From an uncultured Bacillota bacterium (lineage in GTDB: Bacteria; Bacillota; Clostridia; Oscillospirales; Oscillospiraceae): a DNA stretch of 32,397 bases. The DNA lies in the NCBI GenBank assembly GCA_947383275.1, contig CANDCW010000023.1, positions 1-32,397 of the forward strand. The letters run 5' to 3'. A model generated the notes under the pieces. That model saw only the letters and a list, made by a program, of their open reading frames with translations, made no database searches and had not been told where the DNA came from. Positions 15,644 to 24,678 of the stretch are shown in pieces. The translations under genes and the position numbers were made by a program. Each line of letters opens with the position of its first letter. Within the stretch, counting starts at the first letter, position 1.

Positions 15644-17077
15644 ATGAAGGAATTTATGGACAAAGACTTTTTGCTGGAGACAGTCACGGCCCGACATCTC
15701 TATCACGACTACGCCGCAGCCATGCCTCTGGTGGACTACCACTGCCACATCCCGCCCCAGGAGATTTACGAGAATCGCCGGTTTGATAACCTGGTGGAGG
15801 TCTGGCTGGGAGGGCAGAACCCGGACGGCACCTACTTTGGCGACCACTACAAGTGGCGTCTCATGCGCTCCAACGGGGTGAATGAGGACTACGTCACCGG
15901 GGACAAGCCCGCCTTTGAGCGGTTTATGAAGTTTGTCGAGGCCCTGGAGATGGCCATCGGCAACCCCATGTACCACTGGTGCAATCTGGAGCTGCGCCAG
16001 TTTTTCGGCTATGACAAGCCCCTCACTGTCGAGACTGCAAAGGAGTGCTGGGATTTCTGCAACGAAAAGCTGCGCACCGACCCCAACCTCACCGTCCGGG
16101 GCATCATCAAGAAGGCCAACGTAGCCATGATCGGCACCACCGACGACCCCATCGACTCCCTGGAATGGCATAAGAAGATCGCCGCCGACCCCTCTATCAC
16201 CGTAAAGGTGTGTCCCTCCTTCCGCCCGGACAAGGCGGTCAACATCAGCAAGCCCGGCTTTGTGGAATACATCGGCAAGCTGGCCGCCAGCGTGGGCAGA
16301 GAGAGGCTGAACAGTGTGGAGGAGATCTGCGACGCCCTGGTGGAGCGGCTGGAGTTCTTCGCCAAAATGGGTTGCCGGGCCAGTGACCACGGCTTGGACT
16401 ATGTGCCCTTCCGGCCCTGTTCCCTGGAGGAGGCCAACGCCGCGTTCCAAAAAGAGTTGCGGGGTGAGAGCCTGACCCTGGAGGAGATCGAGGGCTATCA
16501 GACCACCATCCTGCTCCACCTGGGCCGGGCCTACCACCGGCTGGGCACCGCCATGCAGCTGCACTACTCCTGCCTGCGCAACACCAACGCCCGGATGTTT
16601 GCCAAGCTGGGGCCGGACACCGGCTTTGACGCCATGGCTCAAAATACCTGCGGTGGGGCCATCGCCCAGCTGTTGTCCGTGCTGGACAAGACCAACGAGT
16701 GCCCCAAAACCATCCTCTACTCCCTCAACCCCGCCGACAACGAGCAGCTGGGTACCCTGCTGGGCTGCTTCCAGTCCGATGAGATCCCTGGAAAAATTCA
16801 GCATGGCTCCGCCTGGTGGTTCAACGACAACAAGACCGGCATGGAGGACCAGATGATCTCCCTGGCCAACCTGGGGCTGCTGGGCAACTTTGTGGGGATG
16901 CTCACCGACTCCCGCTCCTTCCTCAGCTACGCCCGCCACGACTACTTCCGCCGCATTCTGTGCAATCTGATTGGCAAGTGGGTGGAGAACGGGGAGTACC
17001 CCAACCAGGACGCCTCCCTGAAGAAAATTGTGGAGGGTATCTCCTACAACAACGCCGCCCGGTACTTCGGACTGTAA
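15644..17077 (+). CDS. uxaC: Uronate isomerase (glucuronate/galacturonate isomerase)
   Basis: 477 residues, full length for the UxaC family of the amidohydrolase superfamily (EC 5.3.1.12). It converts D-glucuronate to fructuronate and D-galacturonate to tagaturonate in the cytoplasm. Visible motifs are the metal-binding 'VDYHCHIPPQEI' near residue 27-38, 'TTDDPIDSLEWHKKI', 'ASDHGLDYVPF' with a conserved His/Asp, 'LHLGRAYHRLGTAMQLHYSC' and the terminal 'LTDSRSFLSYARHDYFRRIL'. AAGGAGG 8 bases before the ATG is an excellent ribosome-binding site. The gene is intact although both sides are broken: KDG kinase scraps upstream, a frameshifted HIT gene 3 bases downstream. Confidence 0.97.
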   Translation: MKEFMDKDFLLETVTARHLYHDYAAAMPLVDYHCHIPPQEIYENRRFDNLVEVWLGGQNPDGTYFGDHYKWRLMRSNGVNEDYVTGDKPAFERFMKFVEALEMAIGNPMYHWCNLELRQFFGYDKPLTVETAKECWDFCNEKLRTDPNLTVRGIIKKANVAMIGTTDDPIDSLEWHKKIAADPSITVKVCPSFRPDKAVNISKPGFVEYIGKLAASVGRERLNSVEEICDALVERLEFFAKMGCRASDHGLDYVPFRPCSLEEANAAFQKELRGESLTLEEIEGYQTTILLHLGRAYHRLGTAMQLHYSCLRNTNARMFAKLGPDTGFDAMAQNTCGGAIAQLLSVLDKTNECPKTILYSLNPADNEQLGTLLGCFQSDEIPGKIQHGSAWWFNDNKTGMEDQMISLANLGLLGNFVGMLTDSRSFLSYARHDYFRRILCNLIGKWVENGEYPNQDASLKKIVEGISYNNAARYFGL

Positions 17078-17079
17078 GC

Positions 17080-17336
17080 TATGACGAAAGAATTGACTCC
17101 TGCGGAATACCAGCAGAACCGCCTGCTGTATGCGGGAGGAAAAGCCCGAATTGATGGATGTCTTTGGCATCTTCATTTGCGAGCTGAGCGCAAGCGACCT
17201 GATTTTGTTCAAGGAGCAGAGCTACCCCGGCCGGCGCATCGTAGCCTATAAAGATCATGTCAGCGAACTGGTGGACCTGTCTGATGAAGAACGCAACGCC
17301 TTTTTCGATACATTGAATAATACTAAACTTCAATAA
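17080..17336 (+). pseudogene. HIT-family hydrolase, frameshifted and truncated
   Basis: An ATG at 17080, 2 bases after uxaC, opens 'MTKELTPAEYQQNRLL'. The frame is then lost, and the following HIT-type sequence continues from about 17130 in another frame: 'PELMDVFGIFICELSASDLI', 'LFKEQSYPGRRIVAYKDHVS', 'ELVDLSDEERNAFFDTL'. This is the N-terminal half of a diadenosine-tetraphosphate-hydrolase-like HIT protein. The catalytic His-x-His-x-His segment and everything after it are missing, since a terminator-like palindrome starts at 17332. Non-functional. Confidence 0.6.
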
Positions 17337-17374
17337 GTGGGAGAATATGAGGTATACATATTCTCCCACTTATT
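17332..17374. terminator. 18-bp inverted repeat, terminator
   Basis: Arms at 17332-17349 and 17357-17374 are perfect reverse complements over 18 bases (AATAAGTGGGAGAATATG and its complement) around a 7-base loop. It closes the uxaC region and may act in both directions. Confidence 0.65.
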
Positions 17375-17528
17375 CTGATGAGAATATTCACGGCTGCAGT
17401 TTGTTGGATGTGCTGAAAAGTTCCATACTCACAGCAGTTGCGCCTCCCCTATGAATGCCTATGTTGCTATTTTATCCCCCGTTGTAGTTTTTTACAATAG
17501 AAATAATAAAACGTTGAATTTTAGCATA

Positions 17529-17557
17529 ATGACATACCAGTCCAAGCGCCTTATAAT
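17529..17557 (+). promoter_or_regulatory. Promoter of the DUF917/cytosine-permease unit
   Basis: ATGACA (17529-17534) and a perfect TATAAT (17552-17557) are separated by 17 bases, 37 bases before the GTG start of the DUF917 gene, in an AT-rich stretch unlike the surrounding DNA. Confidence 0.7.
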
Positions 17558-17594
17558 AAATGTATAATTTTAAGGCGAAAGGGAGCGAAAAACT

Positions 17595-18683
17595 GTGAAA
17601 AAATTAAATTTACAAGAACTGCACGACATCATGATGGGATGTGCCATCCTGGGCACCGGCGGTGGCGGCTCACTGACCGAAGGCACTAGTGTGGTGGAGA
17701 AGCAGTGGAACGCCGGCAAAGAGTTTAAGCTGTTGGACTTCAGTGAGATTCAGGACGATGCCTACTATGCCAGCCCCTACTACTGCGGCTGTATGGTGCC
17801 CGAGGAGCAGGAGGCGGAGGAGGAACTATTCGACGGCTCTGACATCGCCTTGTCCGTGCGTGAACTGGAGAAGTACATGAATACCAACTTCCACGGTGTT
17901 GTCTCCATTGAGTACGGAGCCGGCAATACCGGCGAGGTCATGGCCATTGCAGCCCAGACCGGCAAGTACATTGTGGATGCGGATGCTGCGGGACGCGCCG
18001 TTCCTGGGCTGCAGTTCTCTACTTATTATGTGACCGGACAGCCCATCACCCCACTGGCTGTGGGCACCATCTACGGCGATGTAGCCATCATCCCCACCGT
18101 CAAGGAGGACGCCCGGGCCGAGGCCCTGACTCGGTTCATGGCTGTGGCCACTCATGGTGCCGTTGGTATGACCGATCACCCCATTCTGGGCAAAGACCTG
18201 AAGCATGCCGTGATTCCTGGCGCCATCAGCAGGGCCCAGAAGGTAGGCCGGGCCCGGCGCGAGGCTGCGGAGAGCGGAAAAGATCCCATCCAGGCCATTC
18301 TGGAAACAGCCGGTGGCAAGCTGCTGTTTACCGGCCGCGTCACTGGCGACACTAACTGGTATGACAAGGACGGCTTTACCTTGGGCGATATCTATCTGAA
18401 CGGCATTGGCGGCGACGAGGGCCGCGGCTCCCGTGTCTGGTACAAGAACGAGAACATGCTGATGTGGATCGACGGGCAGGTCCGTCTGACCTGCCCCGAC
18501 CTGATTTGCGTCCTGGACCGCAAGACCGGCAAGCCCATTACAAACCCCAACAGCAAGGAAGGCATGGAACTGTGTGTGCTGGGTTTTCCCTGCCACGAAC
18601 TGTGGAAAACGCCCCGCGCCCTGGAAATTCTCAACCCAAGATTTTTCGGATTTGACACAGACTGCGTGTTTTTGGAAGAGTGA
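17595..18683 (+). CDS. DUF917-family protein (hydantoinase-related)
   Basis: 362 residues, the full length of DUF917 proteins, which are often encoded with hydantoinases and NCS1 permeases. Typical segments are 'GCAILGTGGGGSLTEG' near residue 18, 'GAGNTGEVMAIAAQTGKYIV', 'VDADAAGRAVPGLQFSTYYV' and the C-terminal 'VLGFPCHELWKTPRALEILN'. The biochemical role of the family is not established. The start is GTG at 17595 with a GGGAG 9 bases upstream and a clear promoter. The next gene, a nucleobase-type permease, follows after 35 bases, consistent with uptake and processing of a cyclic ureide or pyrimidine-like compound, but the permease is broken. Confidence 0.85.
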   Translation: MKKLNLQELHDIMMGCAILGTGGGGSLTEGTSVVEKQWNAGKEFKLLDFSEIQDDAYYASPYYCGCMVPEEQEAEEELFDGSDIALSVRELEKYMNTNFHGVVSIEYGAGNTGEVMAIAAQTGKYIVDADAAGRAVPGLQFSTYYVTGQPITPLAVGTIYGDVAIIPTVKEDARAEALTRFMAVATHGAVGMTDHPILGKDLKHAVIPGAISRAQKVGRARREAAESGKDPIQAILETAGGKLLFTGRVTGDTNWYDKDGFTLGDIYLNGIGGDEGRGSRVWYKNENMLMWIDGQVRLTCPDLICVLDRKTGKPITNPNSKEGMELCVLGFPCHELWKTPRALEILNPRFFGFDTDCVFLEE

Positions 18684-18718
18684 ATCAAATCTCCCAAATA
18701 AATGTAGAGGGTGAGGAC

Positions 18719-19517
18719 ATGCAGCGGGCAGCAGAAAAAACAATGACACTGGAGGAAAAATTTAACGACTATGAGCGGACGCCTGTCCCACCCTCCGCTC
18801 AGCGCACCTGGTTTGAGCAGGGAATGGTATGGCTGGGAGAGGGATTTGGGCTGAGTGGATTGGCTGTAGGCGGTGTCCTGGCTGAAGGACTCGCTTTTCC
18901 GAATATGTTTCTGGTCTGTATTGTGGGCGCTTTGATTGTGGTTGTGCTGTCCTCCATTGTTGCCCTAATCGGCACCCACACCCATCTGCCTACTGCCATC
19001 AACTGCCGACGGGCTTTCGGCGGTGCCCCAAACTCATCGGTGTCATTTTCTGTCGTGGTCAGCTCCTTCGCCGTCGGTATCGTGATGATGAGCGATTTCA
19101 GCCGCTTCAGCAAAACGCCAAAAGATTGCGTTGTCGGTGTCAGCCTGGGCTATTTCTGGGGCTATGTCCCCGTCATGGTATGTGGTGCGTTCTTCACTTA
19201 CGCCTTTAAGAACTGGAATGTAGTTGAGGTGATGGTACTGACCCTGGGACTGGGTATTTTCGGCGCTCTCGTACTGGCGCTGGGTCAGTGGACCACCAAC
19301 GACAACAATCTCTATGGTAGCGTGTTGAGTTTGATGAACACCCTGGACGGCGTGTCTAAAATTCCCCGCATGAAGCTGACTTTCCCTGCTGGGCGCTGTC
19401 AGCACGGCCATCGCAGCCCTGGGAGTATACCGGTACTTTGTGAACTTCCTGTCTATGATTATTTACATCTATGGAGAAAAACGGAGCATCACAAGGAATA
19501 AAAACGGAAAGAGCTGA
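18719..19517 (+). pseudogene. NCS1 cytosine/purine permease, internally deleted and frameshifted
   Basis: The N-terminal part 'ERTPVPPSAQRTWFEQGMVW' and 'GLSGLAVGGVLAEGLAFPNM' is a CodB-type NCS1 transporter. After 'THLPTAINCRRAFGG' the sequence jumps in frame to a late segment ('VVVSSFAVGIVMMSDFSRFS'), skipping several membrane helices. A frameshift near 19380 moves the rest ('LLGAVSTAIAALGVYRYFVN') into another frame that ends at TGA 19515-19517, with the last helices missing. The start ATG at 18719 has a GAGG about 8 bases upstream; a GTG at 18680 overlapping the DUF917 stop is less likely. Non-functional. Confidence 0.75.
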
Positions 19518-19523
19518 AACGTA

Positions 19524-20450
19524 ATGGAAAACCAACGGATATTGTCCTATTTTGACGAAATTCTGAAAATACCGCGTCCGTCTTACCATGAGGCCGCGAT
19601 TGCTGATTACCTGGAACGGTTTGGAACCCAGCGTGGGCTTTCAGTAATGCGGGATTCCTGCAATAATGTGATTTTAAAGAAAGATGGAAACCTTCGGAGC
19701 CCCACGGTTGTCCTGCAGGCCCACAGCGATATGGTTTGGGCTGCCGAACAGCCAGCGCCCCCGGGAAACGAGATCCCCAACAAGGTCTATATTGAGGACG
19801 GTATCATGCGTGCCAAGGGAACCACGCTGGGTGCTGACGACGGAATTGGCGTGGCCATGATTCTGGCCATTCTGGACGAGGATGATCCTGATCTTCCCCC
19901 TATTGAGGCGGTATTTACCGCCAACGAGGAGGAGACTATGGAAGGCGCTATGGCCCTTCGGCCGTCCTGCCTGGACGGGACCTACTTGATCAACCTGGAC
20001 AGTGAGATAGAGGGCGTCCTTACCATCGGCGCCGCCGGCGGTATTTCTTCTGAATGCGTGCTCCCCATCTGCAAAAGCCCCTCTACATTCCAGCACACGG
20101 TGCAGATCCAGGTGACCGGCGGAAAAGGTGGGCATTCTGGTCTGGAAATACGCGAGAAACGTGAAAACGCCATCCACCTTCTGGTCCGCGTCCTGCGCAG
20201 CCTGCCCCGGACAGGCTGGGAGCTGGCCGGAATCCGGGGCGGTGAACGCTCTAATGCGATTCCTGTTGGCGCTGTTGCCCATCTCAATACTGACTGCCCC
20301 CAAGATATCCGGCAAGCGGTGGCCAACTTTACCACCCAACACCACAGTGAGTGGCGGGATGATGAGCCGGAACTAACTATCCGGGCGGAGATAGCCTCCC
20401 GCATGGAGCAGGTTTACGAGGCGGAGAGCGCAGAGCAAATCTTTCTGCAG
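19524..20450 (+). pseudogene. pepD: Aminoacyl-histidine dipeptidase PepD, 3'-truncated
   Basis: 309 native codons of an M20-family PepD, which is about 480 residues when complete. Present are the zinc-ligand regions 'LQAHSDMVW' (His67, Asp69), 'GADDGIGVAM' (Asp105) and 'FTANEEETMEGAM' (Glu135/136), plus 'VTGGKGGHSGLEI' of the lid domain. The sequence switches at about 20450 to a major-facilitator transporter in another frame, losing the C-terminal part of the catalytic domain with the last metal ligand. The ORF then closes at 20501. The start is 6 bases after the permease remnant; the ribosome-binding site is weak. Confidence 0.8.
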
Positions 20451-20452
20451 TA

Positions 20453-21370
20453 TTTTATTTGCCGTACATCAAATATATTCTTTATGACGCCCAGTTGGTA
20501 ACTATGGGAATCACCAACAAGCAGTCTGGATATCTGCTTACAGTGTACTCTATCGTCAACATGTTCTTGCTTATTCCCGGTGGATTCCTGGCAGATAAGG
20601 TCTCAACTAAAAAATCCATTGTATACTCCTGCCTGGGCACCGGGCTTTTAGGCTTTGTCTATCTGTTCAATATACACAGTCTGCCGATTGCGCTGTTTGT
20701 CTGGGGGGCAATGGCAGTCAGTACCGGCTTTGTGCTATGGGCTGCCCTTTATCGTACTGTGCGTATGTTGGGTGACGAAGATGAACAGGGGTTCTTGTAC
20801 GGTGTCTACTATGCCTGCAATGGTCTCTCCTGCGCCATTTGATGACGGTGAGCCGAAATTCTCCATGGGTGATGTTAAAGAGCTGGCCAAAAATAAGATC
20901 GTGTGGTACATTTCCATTGTTATGCTGATCGGCTACGGCTTCTATTCCAGCACGGCCTACTTTACCCCTTATCTTACTGAGGTTATGGGCGTCTCCGTTA
21001 CCGACTCCGGTTTCCTGTCGGCAGTCCGGACCTATCTACTGCTCCTGCTGACCCCTCTCGGCGGCTGGATCGCTGACCGGGTGTTCCATTCCACTAGCCG
21101 CTGGCTGACTGTGGGCTTCCTGGTATTGGCGGCTCTGTTTGGTGCGGTGATGATCCTGCCCTCTAACATCAGCGCAGCTTTCGCCAGTGTTTTTACACTG
21201 ATCCCCAGCGCCTTTGTTATGATGACCTATGGACTGATTGCGTCCCTGATTCCTGAAGCAAGGATTAAGAAAGCCCTGACCGGAACGGCGGTTGGTATTG
21301 CTTCTACCGTGGGGTATCTTCCTGATTCTTTCTATTCTGTAATGTTCGGTTCCTGGCTTGATAAGCATGG
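20453..21370 (+). pseudogene. MFS transporter, both ends lost, internal frameshift/deletion
   Basis: The first part reads 'MGITNKQSGYLLTVYSIVNM' and 'FLLIPGGFLADKVSTKKSIV', the helix 2-3 signature region of major-facilitator proteins. At about 20838, after 'YYACNGLSCAI', the frame closes and the protein resumes in another frame as 'FSMGDVKELAKNKIVWYISI' through 'TYGLIASLIPEARIKKALTG' and 'FGSWLDKHG'. The segment between helix 4-5 and the central loop is missing. The left end abuts PepD and the right end an integrase fragment near 21365. Substrate unknown. Confidence 0.7.
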
Positions 21371-21624
21371 CGCGGCAGGCCTCCCGAATCAACGGAGAGG
21401 TGGTGGAGACCCCGCTGAAAACGAAAAATTCCTACCGCACCATCTCCTTGGGAGGGGATGCGGTAGGAATTTTGAAAGAGCGGAAGAAAACATGCGGTGT
21501 CAGCGAGTATGTGTTTCCGTCCCCCATAGGCGGCCCCATCTCCCCGGACAGCGTGATTCAGATGCTCCACCAAGTTCTGAAGCGGGCGGGGCTGCCGAAA
21601 GTGAGATTTCATAACCTGAGACAG
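21371..21624 (+). pseudogene. Tyrosine integrase C-terminal fragment
   Basis: About 85 codons: 'QASRINGEVVETPLKTKNSY', 'RTISLGGDAVGILKERKKTC', 'VFPSPIGGPISPDSVIQMLH' and 'QVLKRAGLPKVRFHNLR'. This is the catalytic domain of phage/ICE tyrosine integrases from the 'TPKTKxSxRTI' strand up to the His of the His-x-Leu-Arg box, where the sequence breaks. The active-site Tyr is absent. A shorter relative of the same segment lies at 2316-2391 on the other strand. Confidence 0.65.
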
Positions 21625-21877
21625 CAACGCCCAATGTTTGGTGTTGATACACACAAGAATCAGGTTACTAACTTCTTTCCGCGTTAGAACATCTGGCTTG
21701 TGGCAGAACGCAAAAAATTTCTTATGCTATGAGTATGGCTTTTGTATGTGCAGTTTGACAGGATCCTGAGCTGGATGTCCTCGGGGGAGAGCGTTTGTCA
21801 AGGGTAAGATTTATAGCGGCATTTAAAATTACTGACATTGGCCCATGCAGATGTAAGGGCAGAGCCCCGCTATACGA
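21625..21877. other. Non-coding stretch between broken genes
   Basis: 253 bases between the integrase remnant and the YesL remnant. Short plus-strand frames here show no family resemblance or ribosome-binding sites, and no convincing hairpin or promoter was seen. Confidence 0.4.
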
Positions 21878-22187
21878 TTAGCCAGACTGATATAACTCCT
21901 CAATGGAAAACGCCTCATTCATCTGTGTATAAATCAGAAATTGAGACAGGAACAGGATATACCACACGCCGAGGACAGGCAGCAAGAGCAAGGTCCAAGG
22001 AGCAAACAACACGAATACGGTCCAGTACCCCAGCTGCAAGAGGCCAACACCCAGTGTGCGCCAGAGGTATTTGATGCAGAACAGCAAACAGTTTTGCAGC
22101 CGGACGGACGCATTCTGCTGGAACAGCACCAGCTGGGGCCAGTAGAGGGTGTTGGAAATGGGGGTCCTCCGGGAAAAACAGTCCCAT
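21878..22187 (-). pseudogene. YesL/DUF624 membrane protein, internally deleted
   Basis: ATG at 22187 with GGGAG 5 bases upstream opens 'MGLFFPEDP', the usual N-terminus of YesL-type DUF624 proteins. Within about 15 codons the frame changes to the C-terminal half: 'NTLYWPQLVLFQQNASVRLQ', 'NCLLFCIKYLWRTLGVGLLQ', 'FAPWTLLLLPVLGVWYILFL', ending 'EELYQSG'. About two thirds of the protein, including the first membrane helices, is deleted. YesL-type genes usually accompany carbohydrate ABC transporters, consistent with the neighbouring LacI and sugar operon. Confidence 0.7.
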
Positions 22188-22202
22188 GTTTACTCCCTCC
22201 GG

Positions 22203-22790
22203 TCAGGCTGCGTAGTGGCAGCCGTTCAAAAAATCGGTCAAAATTGTGCGTTCATCTTCGGTAAAGCTGTCCAGGCAGTTCAGCTCCACGCTGACGGCGT
22301 AGTCCTGACAGGTGCCAAAAGCGGAGACACCTCGAGCGTAGGGGTTGGAATCGGACCTGCAGGTGTAGACGGAGACAACGTAGTCCTGTCCGTTATAGGT
22401 CTGCTGGCCGGAATCGGTGACATCGTAGGTCTCTGACTGACGGGCGGTCCAGTTCTCCACCGCCTGTTGAGCGGCGGCCGAATCCTTGCGGCCATAGACC
22501 AGCACATCCAGTCGGGCGGGATAAAGGACCACCTCGTCCCCGTCCTCGTTGGTGTAGGGGGCGCCCTCGCCGATGGTCCAGGAGGCCAGATACATATCCG
22601 CAATGGACAGCGCGTCCTTGTTGTCCTGCAAGGTCAAATCGTGCCCCGGGGCCTCCACCCCCAGAACGCCGCCCAGGGTGGTCCAGCGTTCGTCCCAGTC
22701 CGAACCGTCAGCGGCGGTTGCAGGAGCGGACTTTCCGCAGCCGGACAGCAGCAGGCACAGGGCGGCCAGCCCGCAAATCAGCCGTTTCAT
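22203..22790 (-). CDS. Predicted lipoprotein of unknown function
   Basis: 195 residues starting at the ATG at 22790, which is preceded by GAGGAAGGAGG. Residues 1-18 form a lipoprotein signal ('LAALCLLLSGC', acylated Cys18). A Ser/Ala linker follows and then a globular domain with 'GVLGVEAPGHDLTLQDNKDA' and an alternating beta-strand pattern. The family is not recognised. Its start overlaps the stop of the upstream membrane protein (ATGA), and it is followed by yesL, so the three minus-strand genes after lacI look like an operon. A role at the outer face of the membrane is all that can be said. Confidence 0.7.
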   Translation of the reverse strand: MKRLICGLAALCLLLSGCGKSAPATAADGSDWDERWTTLGGVLGVEAPGHDLTLQDNKDALSIADMYLASWTIGEGAPYTNEDGDEVVLYPARLDVLVYGRKDSAAAQQAVENWTARQSETYDVTDSGQQTYNGQDYVVSVYTCRSDSNPYARGVSAFGTCQDYAVSVELNCLDSFTEDERTILTDFLNGCHYAA

Positions 22791-23371
22791 GAACGTTCCT
22801 CCTTCCTCAGCGCGTCCCACAGCTGGACGCAGTTTTCCAGGTTCTTGGGGGTACGGCCCTCCCAAAAATCCCGCCGGGCCAGGAACAGGCCGCTTTCCAG
22901 CAGGACCCAGTCCTCTTGCAAAACCTCGTACCCGGCTTGAAAGGCCTCCGGGTCCTCCAGCAGGAAGAAATAGCTCTCGCAGGAATCCAGGTCAGCCATC
23001 AGCTTGACGTTGGAGGCGTAAGCGTATAGGGCGTCATCCGCGTTCTGCGGGGTGACATACTGGTTGAACTTGATTATGACTTTGCCGTCCCCGTTGCAGT
23101 CGGTTCCCAGGGCGGACAGGCGGTCCTCCCAAGCGGCGGTTTCCACGTCCGGGAGCGGGACCCCGCCCACATAAGCAATTTGATAGTCCGGACGGACCTG
23201 GGTGGCGGCGTGCCAGACCAGATTGCCCGCCATCAGCACGGCCGCCGCGCCAAGGACCACATACCACTTGTGATAGTGCCACCAGTTCCGGCGGCGCTGT
23301 TTTTTTGTGTGCTCCACCAAAGCGTCGGGCTGGACGTCCCGGTATTTCCATTTTAGGTATTCGCTGGCCAT
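22787..23371 (-). CDS. Single-pass membrane protein of unknown function
   Basis: 194 residues. The N-terminus 'MASEYLKWKYRDVQPDALVE' and a basic 'KKQRRRNWWHYHKWYVVLGA' precede one membrane helix (about 35-55). The rest is an extracytoplasmic domain with 'DYQIAYVGGVPLPDVETAAW' and many acidic residues. The longer frame to 23593 is rejected because its first 74 codons are antisense to the lacI gene. The C-terminus overlaps the lipoprotein start. I recognise the basic-helix architecture as that of conserved clostridial proteins next to sugar-transport genes, but no function is known to me. It may form a complex with the lipoprotein. Confidence 0.7.
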   Translation of the reverse strand: MASEYLKWKYRDVQPDALVEHTKKQRRRNWWHYHKWYVVLGAAAVLMAGNLVWHAATQVRPDYQIAYVGGVPLPDVETAAWEDRLSALGTDCNGDGKVIIKFNQYVTPQNADDALYAYASNVKLMADLDSCESYFFLLEDPEAFQAGYEVLQEDWVLLESGLFLARRDFWEGRTPKNLENCVQLWDALRKEERS

Positions 23372-23395
23372 GGGGGAAGTCTCCTCTCTGGTTGC

Positions 23396-23414
23396 GGGCG
23401 GCCAAAGGCCGCCC
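23396..23414. repeat. REP-like palindrome at the 3' end of lacI
   Basis: GGGCGGCC-AAA-GGCCGCCC, an exact 8-bp GC-rich dyad with a 3-base loop, followed by CTACGG. It directly abuts the lacI stop and resembles dispersed GC-rich intergenic palindromes of clostridial genomes. A second copy was not found in this window. It could stabilise the upstream mRNA or terminate weakly. Confidence 0.45.
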
Positions 23415-24407
23415 CTACGGTTCCCGGGTTGTCCCGCCTGCGGCGTAGGCGACGGGCAGGCAGACCAGGCTGGGCAGGTTGCTTCGGTCCTCCCGGAGGA
23501 GGAGATCCACGCTGGTCTCCGCCAGCCGGGGGACCGGCTGGACGATGGTGGAACAGTAAAAGCCGTCCTGGGCGAAGCGGCGAATGCCGTCAAAGCCGAT
23601 GAGCTGCACGTCCTCCGGCACCCGCAGACCCAGCTCCAGCAGCATGGCCCGGATTTGAATCGCCAGGGCGTCGTTGACGCAGAAAATGCCGTCGAAGGCC
23701 AGACGCTCCCCCTCTATGCGGCTGGAGAGGAAGTCCCGGAAGGGGGCGTAACCCTCCTCGTCGCTGAGACGCAGGGAGGCGCAGTCTATCCTTCTTTGAC
23801 GGAACACCGATTCAAAGCCGTCCCCCCGCTTATCCGACTCGCCGGGTACCTTAGAGCCGATGCGCAGAAACAGCGGGTGTACACAGCCCAATTCCAGCAG
23901 CTTTTCCGCCGCCAGCTGGCCGCCGCCAAAGTTGTCGGAGGAGACGCAGGGGACGCCGGGGCTAAAGTACCGGTCAATGCTCACATAGGGCAGCCGGGGG
24001 TCCACATCCAGGTCGGGGTTGTAGGTCAGGCCGATGATGCCGTCCACCTTGTTCTGCTGGACCATCTGGATGCACCGCTGCTCCACCGACCGGTCGTAGG
24101 CGGTGGTGGACAGGATGGTCCGGTAGCCCCGCTGGGCCAGAGCCGAGCAGACCTCCTGGGCCAGCAGAGCGAAAAAGGGGTCTGTGACGTTAGGCAGAAT
24201 CAGGGCCACGGAGCAGGTTTGATTGGTTTTCAGCCCCCGGGCGTAGCTGTTGACCTGGTAGCCTAGCCGCTTGGCGGCTTCTTCCACCCTCCGGCGGTAG
24301 TCCTCGCCCACCGGGATGCTGTTAAAGACCTTGGATACCGTCCCCAAAGCCACGCCGGCCTCCCGGGCCACGTCCTTCATGGTAGGGGCGTTTTCTTTTT
24401 GTTTCAT
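23415..24407 (-). CDS. LacI/GalR-family transcription regulator
   Basis: 330 residues. The helix-turn-helix is at residues 9-35 ('TMKDVAREAGVALGTVSKVF') with the hinge 'AAKRLGYQVNSYARGLKT', then a periplasmic-binding-like effector domain ('VALILPNVTDPFFALLAQEV', 'DGIFCVNDALAIQIR', 'LIGFDGIRRF'). The start at 24407 has GAGGTG 5-6 bases upstream and is preferred to the longer frame from 24440. It is divergent from a sucrose-type ABC/GH32 operon, with LacI-type operators in the shared control region, so it probably represses both that operon and itself. The gene appears intact although its target operon is wrecked. Confidence 0.92.
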   Translation of the reverse strand: MKQKENAPTMKDVAREAGVALGTVSKVFNSIPVGEDYRRRVEEAAKRLGYQVNSYARGLKTNQTCSVALILPNVTDPFFALLAQEVCSALAQRGYRTILSTTAYDRSVEQRCIQMVQQNKVDGIIGLTYNPDLDVDPRLPYVSIDRYFSPGVPCVSSDNFGGGQLAAEKLLELGCVHPLFLRIGSKVPGESDKRGDGFESVFRQRRIDCASLRLSDEEGYAPFRDFLSSRIEGERLAFDGIFCVNDALAIQIRAMLLELGLRVPEDVQLIGFDGIRRFAQDGFYCSTIVQPVPRLAETSVDLLLREDRSNLPSLVCLPVAYAAGGTTREP

Positions 24408-24426
24408 GGAATTCACCTCGTAAGCC

Positions 24427-24478
24427 GTGAAATGTTTCACCGATAATTTTATTATATCCGTGAAACGTTATTTTACAA
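24427..24478 (-). promoter_or_regulatory. lacI promoter with autoregulatory operators
   Basis: Read on the minus strand: TTGTAA (24473-24478), 16-base spacer, TATAAT (24451-24456). A perfect operator palindrome GTGAAA-TG-TTTCAC lies at 24427-24440, between the -10 and the start codon, and a half-site GTGAAACG (24460-24467) lies inside the spacer. Both match the TGAAANNTTTCA logic of LacI/GalR operators, indicating autorepression. Confidence 0.65.
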
Positions 24479-24577
24479 GTACTTTTTGAAAATCCGAAAC
24501 AAATCAGCCAACTATACAAATTCGAGGCCCGCTTTTTGTGGAAAAGGGAAAAATCTGTTTCAAACGAAATAATTGCC

Positions 24578-24634
24578 TTGACAGCAAGTAAATGGCTATA
24601 CTATCATAAATACACAGCATATGTAACGTTTCAT
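24578..24634 (+). promoter_or_regulatory. Promoter and LacI-type operator of the sugar operon
   Basis: TTGACA (24578-24583) and TATCAT (24602-24607) with an 18-base spacer. Just downstream, at 24621-24634, lies ATGTAACGTTTCAT, a one-mismatch palindrome of the same operator family as those in front of lacI. A repressor bound there would block the start of transcription. Confidence 0.65.
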
Positions 24635-24678
24635 ATCGCGAGCGAGTAAAAGGAAACAAAATAGGGAGTGAGCGATCA

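Noticed and set aside
15317..17212. A 631-codon minus-strand frame opposite uxaC
   Set aside because: It is a shadow of the GC-rich uxaC gene: low-complexity Val/Gly/Gln content, no ribosome-binding site, no family motifs.
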